From Pseudobdellovibrionaceae bacterium (GTDB lineage: Bacteria > Bdellovibrionota > Bdellovibrionia > Bdellovibrionales > JAMPXM01), in NCBI GenBank assembly GCA_913774795.1, contig CAJYIL010000403.1, positions 1-6,385 on the forward strand: a DNA stretch of 6,385 nt, in the 5' to 3' direction. The stretch's first letter is position 1. Each line of letters starts with the position of its first letter. Below are positions 5,548-6,385 of this stretch, one piece after another. A program made the translations under genes and the position numbers. The notes under the pieces were generated by a model. The model saw nothing but the letters and a program-made list of their open reading frames with translations, made no database searches and was not told where the DNA came from.

Positions 5548-6385
5548 AGTGCACGATCGTCGCCGCTTTCACGGCTACTTCGAGCGTCTTTATGTCTTCT
5601 AAAGCGTTGATATTGAACGGAGAGGCCATAGTGCTGTCAATTTTTTTCGAAAGGCCAGCGAGGACCTTTCCTGCACCGAACTCAATCGAATTTGACATGC
5701 CCATTGCGCGCAAACGTGCCACGCATTGTGTCCAACGAACGGCTCCCGACACTTGTTTCACAAGATTCTCGCGCAAAGTCTGAGCATCGCGTGTTTCGTG
5801 AGCCGTCACATTCTGCACAATTGGGAAACGAGCATCGTTGAAGGGAGTGTCTTTCAAAACCAGACGCATTTCATCTTCGGCTGGCTTCATAAGCGAGCAA
5901 TGAAAGGGCGCCGAAACCGCGAGCGGGATCAGTTTCAAGCGCGGGGCGCCTTCAGGAAACGCTTCACCGAGACGCGCGGAGTTTTCTTTCAGCCAAGTAA
6001 TCGCTTTCGCTGTACCGGAGATGACGACCTGACCGGGAGCATTGAAGTTCGCAGGCTCTAACACTTCGCCCGATTCTTTGCGAACCCAGTCACAAACGCG
6101 AACGACTTGTTCATCGACGAGACCCATCACGGCGGCCATCCCGCCTTGGCCGACAGGAACAGCTTTTTGCATCGCCCGACCGCGAACGCGAACGGCTCTC
6201 AGCGCGTCTGGGAACGCGAGTGCTCCGCTCGCAACGACGGCCGCATATTCGCCGACCGAATGGCCGGCGGCCGCGCCAATCGTGACGCCGAGCTCGTGTT
6301 CGATCACGCGAAATGTTGCGGTCGAAACGAGGAGAAGGGCGGGTTGGGTATTTTCGGTGAGTGCAAGATCGGACTCCGGACCTTC
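5546..6385 (-). CDS. fabD: Malonyl-CoA:ACP transacylase, N-terminus cut by window edge
   Basis: FabD moves the malonyl group from CoA to the AcpP arm, supplying the extender unit for FabF. The visible part is 279 residues; the family is about 305-315, so roughly 30 N-terminal residues, including the usual FPGQGSQ start, lie beyond the window. It opens with the conserved LTENTQPALL region. The nucleophile serine is in AAGHSVGEYAA (S at visible residue 43), followed by RGRAMQ with the malonate-binding arginine, GGMAAVMGL, NFNAPGQVVISG and the catalytic histidine in VSAPFHCSLMKPA (visible residue 162). The stop TAA (5546-5548) overlaps the fabG ribosome site. It is upstream of fabG on the same strand, as in many bacterial fab clusters. 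Assignment is secure. Confidence 0.96.
   Translation of the reverse strand, partial: EGPESDLALTENTQPALLLVSTATFRVIEHELGVTIGAAAGHSVGEYAAVVASGALAFPDALRAVRVRGRAMQKAVPVGQGGMAAVMGLVDEQVVRVCDWVRKESGEVLEPANFNAPGQVVISGTAKAITWLKENSARLGEAFPEGAPRLKLIPLAVSAPFHCSLMKPAEDEMRLVLKDTPFNDARFPIVQNVTAHETRDAQTLRENLVKQVSGAVRWTQCVARLRAMGMSNSIEFGAGKVLAGLSKKIDSTMASPFNINALEDIKTLEVAVKAATIVH

Noticed and set aside
1..6385. Reassignment of TAG as a sense codon in this organism
   Set aside because: Across roughly 1,900 codons of recognisable genes only one in-frame TAG occurs. A reassigned codon should appear more often, so an isolated mutation, suppression or sequence error is likelier.

Overview
The window looks like chromosomal core-metabolism DNA from a moderately GC-rich Gram-negative bacterium. 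The gene order fabD-fabG-acpP-fabF followed by rpiB-glyA on one strand is a layout I associate with delta-proteobacteria in the old sense (Myxococcota, Bdellovibrionota and relatives). A bdellovibrio- or oligoflexia-like host is my best guess, from order and protein flavour only. I see no mobile element, CRISPR array, tRNA or rRNA.

Layout from right to left, following minus-strand transcription: fabD (malonyl-CoA:ACP transacylase, start outside the window), fabG (3-oxoacyl-ACP reductase, reading frame interrupted by one in-frame TAG), acpP (acyl carrier protein), fabF (3-oxoacyl-ACP synthase II). After a 1.4 kb interruption come rpiB (ribose-5-phosphate isomerase B) and glyA (serine hydroxymethyltransferase, C-terminus outside the window). 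The interruption holds two plus-strand genes: a nitroreductase-family flavoprotein that diverges from rpiB, and a 128-residue coiled-coil protein I do not recognise, which converges on fabF.

The fab genes form one working unit. FabD loads malonyl groups onto AcpP, FabF condenses malonyl-ACP with acyl-ACP, and FabG performs the first reduction of the elongation cycle. RpiB and GlyA feed pentose phosphate and one-carbon metabolism. They form a tight pair with 2 nt between the rpiB stop and the glyA ATG.

Points that deserve attention: (1) the amber codon at codon 45 of an otherwise complete FabG with all its catalytic residues; (2) a strong intrinsic terminator 17 nt upstream of the coiled-coil gene's ATG, preceded by a foldable leader, which suggests attenuation or a small RNA; (3) the stem-loop-rich gap between acpP and fabF, and a hairpin that abuts the acpP ribosome binding site; (4) the inverted two-gene insertion that separates rpiB-glyA from the fab genes. 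No stretch longer than about 190 bp lacks a gene.
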